A stretch of 64,000 nucleotides of DNA from Prochilodus magdalenae (Eukaryota > Chordata > Actinopteri > Characiformes > Prochilodontidae): the NCBI GenBank assembly GCA_024036415.1, contig JAMWET010001196.1, positions 91,001 to 155,000 on the forward strand. Reading direction: 5' to 3'. Of this stretch, positions 1-12,070 are shown piece by piece. The notes under the pieces were generated by a model that saw nothing but the letters and a program-made list of their open reading frames with translations, was not told where the DNA came from and did not search any database. The translations under genes were made by a program, and so were the position numbers. Every line of letters begins with the position of its first letter. Positions within the stretch are counted from its first letter, which is position 1.

Positions 1-589
1 GCATATGCTTGGAGAGAGTGTGAGTGAGATAACGCTGCAGGGAGAGGTGCAGAGAGAGTCCCAGTGACAGGCTAAAGAAGGATAGAGCACTCAGGGCAAG
101 GATGGCACTAACGTAGGTATGCAAATTAGCCAGGATATGCAAATTAGGCTGCTAATGTACACAAATGGGTATGCTGCTGAGAGTTCTGTCTGAGCACAGA
201 AACACAAAATTCCCAAAGGTCTATAGTTAAAGAAGCGTAGACCATAAATTCAGCTCACCAAACGCTCACCAGCCAAGACATGTTTGTTGTCTGAGCTGAG
301 CTTCTTTATGCTGCGTTTACATGATGGCGGTTCTACATCTTATAGCAGTATTGGTGGTGCCAAAAAGACACCTACATGCTGTCCTGTTGATGGTTACTGC
401 GATTTATGCTGTGTGTGGAGTGATGATGTAAACCACAAAAAGAATTTGAACCCTGAAGTTCAGGAGCTGGTGTTCATAAATGCCTTAACTTCATCCACAC
501 CTATTCAGCACCCTAACTCTCCTTTTAAGCGTTTATCTTCCTCCTCCTTGGCGCAAGGCAGAAAAAACACCCTGGGCAGGTCGGCAGTT

Positions 590-770
590 CGTCACAGATA
601 CACATACACCCCACACACACTCACACCTAGGAGCAGTTTAGCACCTGATTGTATGTTTTTAGACAGTGGGAGGAAACCGGAGACCCTGGAGGAAACCCAC
701 ACATGCAGAGAGAGGACATCAAACTCCACACACAAAGGAGACCAGCAGCCCAGCAGGCGCTTAGTGCTTA
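590..770. repeat. Dispersed fish repeat fragment (GTGGGAGGAAAC type)
   Basis: The motifs GTGGGAGGAAACCGGAG and ACTCCACACACAAAGGAGA in this order are typical of a repeat tail common across teleost genomes. The family name cannot be given with certainty. Sequence before it (1-590) shows nothing recognisable. Confidence 0.45.
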
Positions 771-811
771 GTGAGGGCAGTTCTACTTACTGCACCATTG
801 TGTTGCCTACA

Positions 812-906
812 TTCAGTTCAGTTCAGTTCAGTTCAATTCAATTCAATTCAATTCAGTTCAGTTCAGTTCAGTTCAATTCAGTTCAATTCAGTTCAGTTCA
901 ATTCAA
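812..906. repeat. (TTCAG/TTCAA)n pentanucleotide microsatellite
   Basis: About 19 uninterrupted 5-bp units of TTCAG and TTCAA alternate in blocks. A short (TA)n run follows at 932-958. Confidence 0.95.
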
Positions 907-928
907 TAGAGTATAAAGAAACAAAGTT

Positions 929-965
<37 letters not shown>

Positions 966-1237
966 TTATAGTGAAGTGCCGAGACAAATAGGTGTGTGCA
1001 AACAGTACAGTACGTGTACAGGACATTAAGAGCAGTATCAGTTCAGTATGTGGTTGTAAAGAGTATAGATATATAGAGTGTTCAGTGCAGGTTGGAGAAT
1101 AGCAGCTTAATGTTCAGGTCACAGCTAAATTGCTAAATATAGATAAATAGCACCCATGTTTCCAAAAATCATCAGATCCAGTTGATTGGTAAAGTTGGGA
1201 GAACTGAACTTGCTCTGCTTGTTGCAGTCAGCGAGAC

Positions 1238-2010
1238 ATTTACATTGGTGGTGGCAGAATTTCCCACGGCTGCTCCGTTAAAAACTCTGAAGTCTCAGGT
1301 TTGGTGTCGTCATGGTGCAGCTTGGGTTTGAGCTAGAGTTAAAAGGTGTTACACAGGACGTGGGGACAGGTTGCAAATGTAAGTCTTTATTGAACAAAAA
1401 TAAAACAAAACCAAAGAAACTAAACAACTGAACCTGGCTTCAAAAACAACAGCCATGGAGACAAAATCTACCACCAAGGAGACAAAAGACCGGCTGGGAG
1501 ACAAAATATCCAACAAGAACAAAGGGCACAACATGGGGTATAAAACAACAAGGGCTAACGAGAGACACCTGGGAAGGGGCGGAGCTAGAAACAAGGGACC
1601 TGACTAGTGGGCGGAGACAGGAGGAGCACATGACCAAAACAAACAGAAGCACATGGAACAGAGTGACAGACAGCACATAGACATGACAGGACACGGCATG
1701 GTGTGACAAAAGGCTAATGTGTCAAACTAGTTATGGAGGCTAGTTTAGCAACTGCACAGCAAAACACAACAACACAGCTAAAGATGTAGCATCACTCTAT
1801 AGACCTTTACTTTGGAAACTTATATATGCCAGGTTAGCATCGTGCTAAACCAGCCTGCCAGCATCCAAAGCTCTACATAGAGTCATTATGCCAGCTATGC
1901 TAGGTCAGTGTTAGCAGGAGAATGTAATCATCTAGGCATGCAGTTAACACAACGTTAGCCTGCCAGCTATTTAAGTTTCCATTACTTGTTAGCTACATTA
2001 GCCTTGTAGC
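1238..2010. repeat. Dispersed repeat R1, copy 1 (interrupted by the solo LTR)
   Basis: Outside the LTR, this segment matches 4410-4815. Shared blocks include CTCAGGTTTG, TCAAACTAGTTAT, GCCAGGTTAGCAT and CATAGAGTCATTATGCCAGC, in the same order. The similarity ends near AGCTCC(A/T)GGGCAAAA. No coding potential was found. The family is unknown. Confidence 0.7.
1347..1708 (-). mobile_element. Solo LTR (362 bp) of a retrotransposon
   Basis: Read on the minus strand it begins TGTCACACC and ends GTGTAACA, the TG...CA ends of an LTR. It carries a TATA-like TTTTATACC and then TTCAATAAAGACTTACATTT, a polyadenylation signal, about 45 nt before the end. It is flanked by perfect 5-bp direct repeats AAAGG (1342-1346 and 1709-1713). 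The related repeat copy at 4.4-4.8 kb lacks the insertion and reads AAACGGCTAAT at the same point, giving a natural empty site. A 5-bp target duplication suits Gypsy- or ERV-type integrases. No internal region or second LTR is present. Confidence 0.85.
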
Positions 2011-2564
2011 TCCAGGGCAAAAGCTAAAGAAGCAGACTTCAGACACCAAATGCGCCTTGGCTGATGGAGGTTTGGAGTGAGTGGATAATTGTGTTTCAGT
2101 TTCGTCCTCATGTGACAGCCTAATTGGCAACATTGTTTTCCTTGTTTTAGGGAGCGCCAAGGAGGCATGGTGCAGCCAGCTAACTTCACTGGCCTCAGCA
2201 GTGCATAGAGGTCAGTGTAGAAGAGAGGACAGATGGCCCTCAGATGCAGGGCTGCACATATCTGCGTTACCAGGGTCAAGAAGAAAGCCTTATATTTCAC
2301 CATGTTGCAGAATGAACACTTAGATTGTAAGTGTATCTGATGTTTTATTGTTTTTGAATAAAGGTTAACAGCATTGATGTTGCCAGTTATGAATTACTTG
2401 CTGTCTATATGAACTGTATGAGTTGCTCACTAGAATCTGCCAACAGGTTTCAGTCTGTGTGGATTGCATCAGTCATGCGGTGAATCACCATTAGTGGTAA
2501 ATGGAGTAACTACAGTGTCGCCTCCATGACTCTAAACTTAACAAACCTGGTGAGCTCATTATAG

Positions 2565-3055
2565 TTCTACATGGACTCCTATGTTCCCTCTTTCATCCTG
2601 TTCTTTAATGGACAAGACCCCCACGGGACCACCACAGAGCAGGTATTATGTGGGTGGTGGATCGTTCCCGGCCCTGCAGTGACACTGACGTGGTGGTGGT
2701 GTGTTAGTGTGTACTGTGCTGGTGTGAGTGGATCAGACACAGCAGTGCTGCTGGACACTTCAGTGTCACTGCTGGACTGAGAATCATCCACCTACCAACA
2801 CTATCCAGCCAACAGCGTCCCGTAGGCAGCGTCCCGTGGGCAGCATCCCGTGGGCAGCGTCCTGTGGGCAGCATCTTGTGGGCAGCGTCCTGTGACCACT
2901 GATGAAGGACTAGAGAATAATCAATACGAACCGTGCAGTGACAGATGGGATATCGTCCTACAAGGTGGACCCTCAAGGTAGGAGTGTGTAATAGAGAGGA
3001 CAGTGAGTGGACACGGTGTTTAAAAATGCACACCAGCACAACACACACTAACAGT
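2565..3055. mobile_element. Non-autonomous DNA transposon family R2, copy with internal minisatellite
   Basis: It contains GGACCACCACAGAGCAGGTA, GTGGTGGTGTGTTAGTGTG, GTGTCACTGCTGGACTGAGA and AGTGAGTGGACAC. This set recurs at 32930-33065, 46625-47030 and 62935-63120. It matches a repeat I know to be very common in otophysan fishes. No transposase is present. The 15-bp GCAGCGTCCCGTGGG unit is expanded about 5.5 times at 2812-2894. Confidence 0.65.
2812..2894. repeat. 15-bp minisatellite (GGGCAGCGTCCCGTG)
   Basis: About 5.5 tandem units with C/T and A/G variants, lying inside the R2 element. Confidence 0.9.
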
Positions 3056-3865
3056 CATGATGCTTGGTGAGTTTATATATACCACAGTGCATACCAATAG
3101 TTTAATAACTCAAGATATATAGCAATATATATGTATATTGGAATATAAATGTATATGTACTGTATATAGATGGCATTGTGAAATGACATTAGACTGAAAA
3201 GTATTCCTTTAACTTTCCCAGGTGAGACACAGTATGAAATACGGTACTCACTCTGCAGTAACTCGTGTTACCGTTTAGCTCGTCATTTGTTGACTATTAC
3301 TTGCAGTTGGAGGTTAACCTTGCCTGCAGCATGTAACAGCCCTTTACTCTTTCATTAACTCCTAATTGCAATTCAGTGGGATGAACAGCGGCTAGTGACT
3401 AATTGGGACCCAATGAGAGGTACTCCAAGTTCTCAGGCCCTGTTAGGAAGGTCATTCCCAGTGCTACAAGCAATTGGTAATTAACTGATTGACCTACTGT
3501 GCTGAATGAATAAGTGAGTTATTAGTCTATTTTTATAGAGCAGCCAGTAAATTTTATTAAAAATGTTTCCTGTAAAAAAACCTAATGACCCTATCACGAC
3601 TTCCTGTGATTTGTTAGCCACATCAGCTTCATTAGATACAAAAAAATCAATTTGATACTTTAAAACGATGGTTCCTGATGTAATCTGAGGCAGTTTTGGG
3701 GCAATGGCCAGGCTACACCCCCTCAGTGTGGCTGAAATAGCGGACTGAAGGTACGTCTTTTCTTAATCTTCCCTCTGCGTGCTATCCTACATCATTTAGT
3801 AAATTGAAATGATGTATTAATGAATGATGTATTTAAGTAAATGTTGTAAAAGTTAAATTCTCATT

Positions 3866-4035
3866 AAGATAAGATAATCCTTTATTGATCCCACAGTGGG
3901 GAAATTTACAATGCCACAGCAGCACAGAGGAAAGAACAGAAGTGTCAGGAAACATACAAATAATAAATAAGATCTATATACACAAATAATACAGAAAATA
4001 TAAATAGTAGAAATAGATTCCTGAGTTTTATTGTA
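3866..4035 (+). repeat. Retroposon-like tail (AATCCTTTATTGATCCC)
   Basis: The motif AGATAATCCTTTATTGATCC followed by CAGTGGGGAAATTTACA and a GCCACAGCAGCACAGAG stretch is a common teleost retroposon 3' region. It runs into AT-rich sequence. The parent element is not identified with certainty. Confidence 0.45.
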
Positions 4036-4399
4036 CGTAGTAGAAACAGAAATAGACTACACAATGTCCAAAATATCTTAGTTAAGCCCAAAGTGTAAAA
4101 TACAGGTGGTCATCTTGGGGGGTCCAGGACCCTCTAAATGACCCCTCAAACCCCCTAAATGTCTCAAATTCAAATTTCCAGACTGACCCTGAAAATAAAT
4201 GTATTATGACGTTATGCTGTATGTTGGGGAAAACCAGACAAATGCCATGCAAATCCAGGGAAGCACCATTTTGAGGGGCTTCCTGCAGTCGTCATTCACT
4301 GTGTGCATTTTTGCATTGCTCTGACCTTTTTCTTTTTAGGTCTTTTTGACCCACAGGGATTAACCCACCACCTTTTCTTTGTTCTGCTTGCGGCGGACA

Positions 4400-4815
4400 G
4401 TGGGACATGGGTGTTGATGGTGGTAGAATTAAGCGTCACTGCTCCACTGAAAACAGTGAAATCTCAGGTTTGTTGTTGTGAATGTGCAGCTTTGATTTTG
4501 AGCCAGAGCTAAACGGCTAATCTGTCAAACTAGTTATTGAAGCTAGTTTAGAAAAGTGAACTCCATGGCTGAACACAGCAACACAGCTCTATTGACCTTT
4601 ACTCTGGAAACTAATCTGCCAGGTTAGCATTGTGCTAACTGCTTCAAACTAGCCTACCAGCATCCAAAGCACTACATAGAGTCATTATGCCAGCTATGCT
4701 AGGTCAGGGTTAGCAGGATGTGTTCATATAGGCATGCAGTTAACACGTTAGCCTGCCAGCTATATAAGTTTCCATTACTTGTTAGCTGCATTAGCCTTGT
4801 AGCTCCTGGGCAAAA
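4400..4815. repeat. Dispersed repeat R1, copy 2 (empty site for the LTR)
   Basis: Same order of blocks as 1238-2010 but without the 362-bp LTR. It provides the pre-insertion sequence. Confidence 0.7.
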
Positions 4816-6180
4816 CCTAAAACCAGACTTTTGTCCCACCACGTTTTTCAAGACACATGCTTAAAAACTCAAACAGACAGACAGTCGATTTGTTGACAGA
4901 ACCCATCAGAGTCTCCATTTCAGCGGTGCATGTGGACATTCCACCCATATCCAGGTCCACACTAAGCAACTGAACCATGTTTGCTAGCAGAGATTGCTAT
5001 CTGAGGCTGAGCCCGGAGACAATGTATGTTATATTTTGGAAACAATAGTTTTTGTTCCACCTCTTTTTGGAGGTGTGGCACCACCACTGTCTCCATTACG
5101 GTGTCAAATTAAAGGTAGTGAGGTAGAAGCCCACATTACCTCTGCAAAAATACAAAACCACTGCCAATAAGACAGAGTATGTCTGGCAAAACCTCAACTA
5201 TCATTACTATTATTGTTAAGGGCCAAACACTGCATGGACAGGAATAAAATTTAACTGCCAGGGTGCCAACAATTATTTGCAACCCCTAACCAACCCCACC
5301 CCAATCTTCCAACCACTGTGGTAGTGCATCTGCCCCATACCAACATCCTGACTCAAGTGCCCACTTTTTAGAAAACCAAACTTTGCGCAAGTTAGTGTGC
5401 GGAGAGGTCCATTACCAAACTAGAAACGATCGACACTGTTCCAGTGAAGGAGCAGCTAGCCAGACACTGGAGTAGCCAGTCAACATGGGCTCCTCTGAAT
5501 ACCAGGGGGCATTTGGAACACTGCCATGTGAGCCTAAGATCTAACATCAATACCTGACCTCCTTAATGCTTTTGTGGCTAAATGCAATCAAATTGTCACA
5601 GCAACGTTTCAACAACTAGTGTGAAACCTTCCTCCATCAAAGAGGGGCAAACCCACCATTAATACTATTGATTTTATACGAGCAGGTGTCTATAGTATTT
5701 TCCATAGACGCAGAATAAGACCTCTGATATAGAATGACTAATTACATCTTTCCTGAGGACTCGTCTTCTGTTCTACACCGCCATTTCACTCCTAGATAAC
5801 GTAAATCCAGGGGGCAGTGTTTAAGTGGCTCACTTTGTAAACCCATCTCAGATGAACTTCTGCTTGAGAGGGATTTCTCTTCACCTGATTGGTTGTCTGA
5901 GGGATTTATTGAGCGGGGCAGTTCAGAGTCTTGAGTTAATGCAATTGCCTAAGCCAAAGTGGCAGGGGAGCAGAAAAGCTCTGCCAGTGTTTAAAAGTCT
6001 CCACACGGTAGTTCGCTCCCCGCCCATCCCACAGTCACATAAGTCTTAATGAAGTTAGTTCTCACAGGGCAGCCCTCAAAGTCTATTCAGTCTAGAAAAC
6101 CACAGGATGCAGTGCAGAGGTCCTTCAAAGGCCTTCTCCAACAGCTTGCTTGTAGGCACAGCATGAGCTCTACATTAATC
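4816..6180. other. Intergenic sequence without recognisable features
   Basis: Both strands hold only short chance reading frames. No splice-bounded conserved peptide, RNA gene or transposon terminus was seen. Confidence 0.5.
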
Positions 6181-6325
6181 AGTATAACCGGCCACTTTAT
6201 TAGAAACTGCTAATAGCTCCTCCTAATATCCACAGATAATGAGAGACTGTAGTCCATCTGTTGTACTTGGAGGTTGTACTAGCCATCCTCTATTCCTTCA
6301 TCAACGGTTTCTGACCACAAAGCTT
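6180..6325. mobile_element. MITE fragment (GGCCACTTTATTAGAAAC end)
   Basis: GGCCACTTTATTAGAAAC resembles the terminal sequence of a very common fish non-autonomous DNA transposon. The opposite terminus is absent, so this is a fragment. Confidence 0.4.
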
Positions 6326-6329
6326 CTCT

Positions 6330-6697
6330 TACCAAACACTACTTACAGCACACTAACACATTACACTTACTGAGTCACTGTACACCAACACACTACTTAC
6401 AGCACACTAACACATTACACTTACTGAGTTACTGTACACCAGCACGCTACTTACAGCACACTAACGCATTACACTTACTGAGTTACTGTACACCAACACA
6501 CTACTTACAGCACACTAACACATTACACTTACTGAGTTACTGTACACCAACACACTACTTGCAGTACACTAACACATTACACTTACTGAGTTACTGTACA
6601 CCAACACACTACTTACAGCACACTAACACATTATACTTACTGAGTTACTGTACACCAACACGCTACTTACAGCACACTAACACATTACACTTACTGG
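6330..6697. repeat. 54-bp minisatellite, about 6.8 copies
   Basis: The unit begins CACCAACACACTACTTACAG and ends CTTACTGAGTTACTGTA. Copies differ by a few substitutions. The period is a multiple of three, so a chance frame shows an 18-residue repeat; there is no reason to think it is coding. Confidence 0.93.
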
Positions 6698-7434
6698 ATG
6701 TGTGTTTATTGCTGTGCCTGATACTCATACCAGCACCACATACACTATCATGTCAGTTTCACGGCTGTGCTACAGTAGGGCTCTTTCATGGCTTTTCCTG
6801 TCTTTCAATTTCTGTCATAATGTAATTTGGCTGCACAGACGCTCTGTTTATAGATGCTGAGCTGTCTTTGATACTTTGTGACTTGAAGACTATACAGTAT
6901 GTACCAAGCAGGAGTGATAAACTTCAGCTGTAGACTGGAGGGAGCCTGTCCCGAGCTCCAGCTGTTCAGCGCAAAATGCCTCACTAATTACACACAGCAA
7001 TTACAGCTCTTACCTCGGAGCTGTGAGGAAGCTGAAGTACGTGCCTGCTGTGTGAGGAAACAGGCTTTACAGGAGCAAGACACCAGCTGATTTAAGAAGA
7101 AAAGTCCCTGACTGACATAAAGACAGATCTTAATAACTTCTTTTATTATTGCAAAAAACAGGATATACTGTATGGTAATGTACATTTATTTACATGGAAA
7201 TTCTTGGATAAATAATGTATCTACACAGAAGCACTGTAACGGGGCACATACTCACTGGACTCACATCACATTACTTTCCTTGGTTTTCTGCATTCGGCTT
7301 AATTCCTCCTCAGCACATGACATTTCCTGTCAGGACAATACAGGTTTAATAATAATATTAAAAACTAGAAAAGTGCATTTCCTGAAGAAAACACGGGATG
7401 GTTGCGCAGCTTGCTCAGTGAGGAACGAGGGATT

Positions 7435-7700
7435 AGTAAACGAGTGCGGGTTGGTATGACTGTGGATTAGCGTCTGGGGGCCTGCCCTTAGTGAGTACGT
7501 GAAGTTTGGTGGCTCTCGGACGAACGGAAACATTACTGCTTGGTTTGGGTCAACAATGATTGGGACTCTATGGAAGGAATGAGGGATGAATAAACAACAG
7601 ATAGAGGAGTGCGGGTCTGTATGGCTGTGGATTAGTCCTTGGGGACCTACCCTTAGTGTGTATGTGAAGTTTCACGCCTCTAGGCGAAACGAACAGCCGG
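7435..7700. repeat. Degenerate repeat family R3 (GAGTGCGGGT units)
   Basis: Two adjacent units of about 165 bp (GAGTGCGGGT at about 7442 and 7608) share GGCTGTGGATTAG and CCTGCCCTTAGTG-like blocks. Further copies lie at 9040-9115 and 9300-9530. The unit also contains GGGACTCTATGG. Confidence 0.6.
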
Positions 7701-8219
7701 CTTTAGAGGGGTCCAAAAATGACACTCTAGGGGAGGAACGAGGGATGCGAAACAAAAAGGAGAAACGAACGAGTGCGGTTCAATCCAACACTGAATTCCA
7801 GTGTATCTGATTTGGTGTCTCTAGGTCGAGCGGAAGAGGGTTAGATTGGCATGTGTTTTTCGATCCTATTCATTCTCTATGGCAAAAAATATTCCCTCCT
7901 ACTCGGAATTCGTTCATCCGATCAAAAAGCTGTATACAAGCCCGCAACCATAACTATAACTGCATTAAACTGTGGGTTTATAATTATACATATTTACATT
8001 CAGCAGGAACCTCAAACACTGATCCACCGAAGCTAGCGGCCTAAAACACCGAACTGCAGAAGACGTGTATCCCTGCTCTGTAACACCTGCTCCCTGGTTA
8101 GTGTTTATAGGGTCTTGGGTGACAGCGGTGGTTTGAATGTGTGTCTTGCTTTGAACAGCACGCTGTACTAAACCAGCTCTAGTGCGCCTTTCTATAGTGT
8201 ATACTAGTGCAGGTTTCCA

Positions 8220-8960
8220 GAAAGACTTGTTGTCTTAAAGTTGCTAAGGGGTTGCTAGGCAGTTGCTATGGTATTTCAGGTGGTTGCTATGATATCCTTT
8301 GTGGATGCTATGGTGTTGCCATGGTGCCCAGGTGATTGTTATGGTGTTGCTAGGTAGTTGTTATGGTTTCCCAGGTGGTTGCTAATGTGTTGCTAGACAA
8401 TTGCTGCGGTATTTCAGCTGGTTGCTATGATATCCTTTGTGGTTGCTATGGTGTTGCTTGGCAACTGCAATGGCATTCCAGGTGGTTGCTAAGGTGTTGC
8501 TATGGTCCCCAGGTGATTGTTATGGTGTTGCTAGATGGTTGTTATGGTTTCCCAGGTGGTTGCTAACATATTGCTAGACAATTGCTGCGGTATTTCAGGT
8601 TTTTGCTATGATATCCTTTGTGGTTGCTATGGTGTTGCTTGGCGACTGCCATGGCATTCCAGGTGGTTGCTTAGGTGTTGCTATGGTGCCCAGGTGATTG
8701 TTATGGTGTTGCTAGGTGGTTGTTATGGTTTTCCAGGTGGTTGCTAACATGTTGCTAGACAATTGGTGCTGTATCCCAGATGGTTGCACAGGTGCCGCTA
8801 GGCAGTTGCTGTGGTATCCTCAGGTGGTGGGCTGACGTGTTGCAAAGCGGTTGCTGTGGTATTCCAGGTGGTTTCTAAGGTGTTGCTAAGCAGTTGTTGT
8901 GCTATCCCAGGTGGTTGCTAAGGTGCTGCTAAGCATTAGCTATGATATTTTAGGTGGTTG
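8220..8960. repeat. GTTGCTATGG satellite with 181-bp higher-order period
   Basis: A short motif (GTTGCTATGGTGTTGCTAGG and variants, about 20-24 bp) is arranged in a higher-order unit. The anchor ATGGTTTCCCAGGTGGTTGC recurs at 8363, 8544 and 8725 (the last as ATGGTTTTCCAGG), exactly 181 bp apart. A further detached part lies at 9118-9290. Confidence 0.85.
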
Positions 8961-8999
8961 CTAAGATGCTATAGTGTGGGGGTTGTTTACTGAGAGGGT

Positions 9000-9540
9000 A
9001 AATTCAGTTTTTGGCTGTAGGTTAAAAGAGACAATCGGGCTTGAATGGAGGTGGGAGTGAATGGAACTCTATGGTGGGAAAGAGGGATAAATAATCAACA
9101 CATGGAGGAGTGCGGATTGTGGTTGCTATGGTGTTGCCTGGCGACTGCCATGGCATTCCAGGTGGTTGCTAAGGTGTTGCTATGGTGCCCATGTGATTGT
9201 TATAGTGTTGCTAGGTGGTTGCTATGGTTTCCCAGGTGGTTGCTAATGTGTTGCTAGACAATTGGTGCGGTATCCCAGATGATTGCACAGGTTTGCAGTT
9301 TGGTGGCTGTAGGGTAAAGGAGACAATAGGGCTCGAATGGGTTTGCGAGTGAATGGAACTCTATGGTAGGAAAGAGAGAAGGATGAATAAACAACACATA
9401 GAAGAGTGCGGGTCAGCACAGCTGTGGATTCGAGTCTGTGGATCTGCCATGAGTGAGTACATACAGCTTGGTGGCTGTAGGTAACAGTAGGGTTTGAGTG
9501 GAGGTGCAAGTGGATGGGACTCTAAGGGAGAACCAAGTGA
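9000..9540. repeat. R3 repeat units with an embedded GTTGCTATGG satellite block
   Basis: Two R3 units (starting near 9010 and 9295) surround a 170-bp block of the GTTGCTATGG satellite at 9118-9290, so the two families are interleaved. Confidence 0.6.
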
Positions 9541-9639
9541 TGAGAAAGTGCTGGCCCCACCACAGTGTAGAAATCTAGATAGGCAGGTTTCACTTCACAT
9601 CCACCCCCTCTGAATGACTTCCTTTCCGGGGACTGAATA

Positions 9640-10441
9640 TTAGAACCCTCTGAACTGGGTAAACACACTGCCCTGTAATCAGCTCTGCGTGCTCGTGTGC
9701 GCTTCGTCCAGCGCGTCCTCCAGCTGGACTCCAGCCAGAGTGAAGTTTCCTATGTTCACTGTTGGGGCGCTGAGAACGTCAGATGGCTCCTCTTAAGATG
9801 TTAGGAGAGGGGTGGGGGTGTTGCGTGGGGGAATCCCACTCGTGAGGGGTATACCCAGACCTGAGCGAGACAAAAAACCCCGAGCGAGATCAAAACGAAA
9901 CCGAAATTCTCCGGAGAGCGCGCGGTACGGCTCACACAGCCCGCGCTGGCGCTCTGACTGAACCGCTGCGCTCATTTCGGAGGATCTTACCCAGAACGCA
10001 CACAGCAGCTCTCTAACGTGTACATGGCCTGGACGTTTTAATCCCAGAGAGACATGAAAACAGCAGCGCGAGGGAACGAGGGAGGGAGCCGGACAGAGGG
10101 AGGAGGAGGAGGAGGAGAGGGCATCTAATCGGATTATGGAGCTTCAGTGGCCAGTGGCCCATACTGACTGCCGCCTGTAGCTGCTGTGGAGAGGCAGCAC
10201 TTTTGCTTTCAGCCCTGCCTGCCGGACTCGGGGCTGCTTCTTCTCTGGAAGTGCCTGCTAATCACTTTTGGGGGATTTTCTCTTTCTCTTTCCCTCTTTC
10301 ATTTGCACATGGTCTTCTTACAGCACTGCCCAGGAGAGATTACAGGAGGAGATCCACAGGATGGAGGTCGCCAGCCAAGTCCGTTCCTATCTACTGGGAT
10401 TATACCGAGTATTATGAAGTGTGACTGATTGATGAGCAGAG
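9640..10441 (+). promoter_or_regulatory. ankrd33b: Candidate ankrd33b promoter and 5' leader exon
   Basis: The interval is unusually GC- and CpG-rich for this window. The densest part, about 9690-10010, has many CG dinucleotides, including clusters such as GAGAGCGCGCGG. It lies 2.5-3.3 kb upstream of the first coding exon in the same orientation. A GTGGGT donor-like site after AGCAGAG at 10441/10442 could end a non-coding leader exon that splices to the pyrimidine-rich acceptor near 12750. No clear TATA box was seen. This is inferred from composition and position; the transcription start was not identified. Confidence 0.4.
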
Positions 10442-11232
10442 GTGGGTCACTAGTGCTACTTTCTCAGTTCTAGCCACGTTAGATTCAGGTTTCTGCTGTC
10501 CTGACCTTTAAAGGATCCTCAGGTCAGGTAGATTTCTGAGTGATCTACTGAGTGATCTACAAGAATTCATTTTTTGTCATGACGGTCACATCATGTGGTG
10601 AACTTTCCAGATGGTCACACCGCTGACTTTTGAAAGATCCTAAAAAGCTGAAGAAGAGCTTCAGAGACTACGGCTGACAGATGTTCGATGTGCTAGGAAG
10701 TTCCTCTGCAGTTCCTCTCACTACCACTACTACTCCTGTGGTTTCTGACCCGCTGCCTTTCTTTGATTGAGTTTGCAAAACATCAACACAATTACTAACA
10801 CTTATATTGTAAGTAAGTAAGTAATATTGTCAGTATGGTCTCGGCATCTGACCTGCTTCACACCTGGTTACACCACTGACTGAGATCTCACTGTTTTAGT
10901 TTTGGGTTTTTTTTTTTTCCATTTTTGTACTTTTAAGGGGATCTTCTATTCAGGTAAGTTTCTGAGTGATCTACTTCTCACCCATTCAGTAATTCCTTTT
11001 TCGTCAGTAACAGGATCTGATCTGTATTCCAGCTGGTTACACCGCTGACCTTTGAGGTTTTTAGACCAAATAAAGATCCTAAAAAGCAGAAGAGCACCTC
11101 CACATCCGCCTCCACCGCTACTACTACTACTACTGTGGTTCTTGACCTGCTACCTTTCTTTGGAAGCTTCTGTCTGAACTTCATTGTGTGTCATTACGGT
11201 CACAGCACCTGACCTGCTTACATCACTTTTAT

Positions 11233-11237
<5 letters not shown>

Positions 11238-11310
<73 letters not shown>
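11238..11310. repeat. (TA)n microsatellite
   Basis: About 36 TA dinucleotides directly next to the end of MITE M1 copy A. A shorter (TA)n run, 11564-11586, lies at its other end. Confidence 0.95.
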
Positions 11311-11313
<3 letters not shown>

Positions 11314-11564
11314 CATTGCTGTCCAATGAAAACCATGTATCTCCATTTTTGTTGATTTTTACTGTTATGCCTCATTTGATCACATGAGCTGCTGTTTACA
11401 CTGTGTGGAACTTTTCATGAAGAATGAACCAACAGAAATGGCCCAAAACTGTCTGGAAGGACGTCTGGTTCCATTGACTTCCATTCAAGTTAAATGAGGT
11501 TTTTGGCCTCTCCTGTAAAGTTGCCATTTTGGAGATACCTGTTTTTCTTTGGGCAGCGACGACA

Positions 11565-11565
<1 letters not shown>
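11311..11565 (-). mobile_element. MITE M1 copy A (255 bp)
   Basis: It has imperfect inverted termini of about 35 bp: ATTGCTGTCCAATGAAAACC at the left, and the complement of GTCGCTGCCCAAAGAAAAAC at the right, each next to a TATCTCC block. It is the same family as 15963-16210 and 30716-30970, in reverse orientation. It lies between (TA)n runs. No coding capacity. Confidence 0.8.
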
Positions 11566-11595
<30 letters not shown>

Positions 11596-11817
11596 TTTAC
11601 AAACAAACAATCAAAAAATAATCAGAAATAAAAGATAAAAGTGGTGTAAAGCTGGTCTAGTGATGTGACCATAATGAAGAAAAAAGGAATTAGTAAATGT
11701 GCTGATGTTTAGGAAGTTCCTCTGATGTTTAGGAAGTTTGTTTGTTTGTTTGTTTGTTTGTTTGTAAAGATTGTAAAGCATTCTTGGGTATGTAAAAGGC
11801 GCTATATAAGTGTAATC

Positions 11818-11870
<53 letters not shown>

Positions 11871-11874
11871 GTAA

Positions 11875-11906
<32 letters not shown>

Positions 11907-11909
11907 TTA

Positions 11910-11944
<35 letters not shown>

Positions 11945-12070
11945 GTAATAGTAGTAGTAGTAGTAGTAGTAGTAGTATTATATTATTATTATTATTATTA
12001 TATTGGTATTATTATTAGTAGTAGTAGTATTAGTATTAGTATTATTATATTATATATTATATATTATTAT
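11818..12070. repeat. (ATT)n/(AGT)n trinucleotide array
   Basis: Alternating blocks of ATT and AGT/TAG. The block pair TTATTAGTAATAGTAGTAG followed by ATTATATTATTATT is itself duplicated at 11862 and 11938. A (TTTG)n run lies at 11738-11764. Confidence 0.93.

Noticed and set aside
284..916. 210-codon open frame at the left edge
   Set aside because: It ends in the TTCAG/TTCAA microsatellite and covers a dispersed repeat. There is no recognisable domain.
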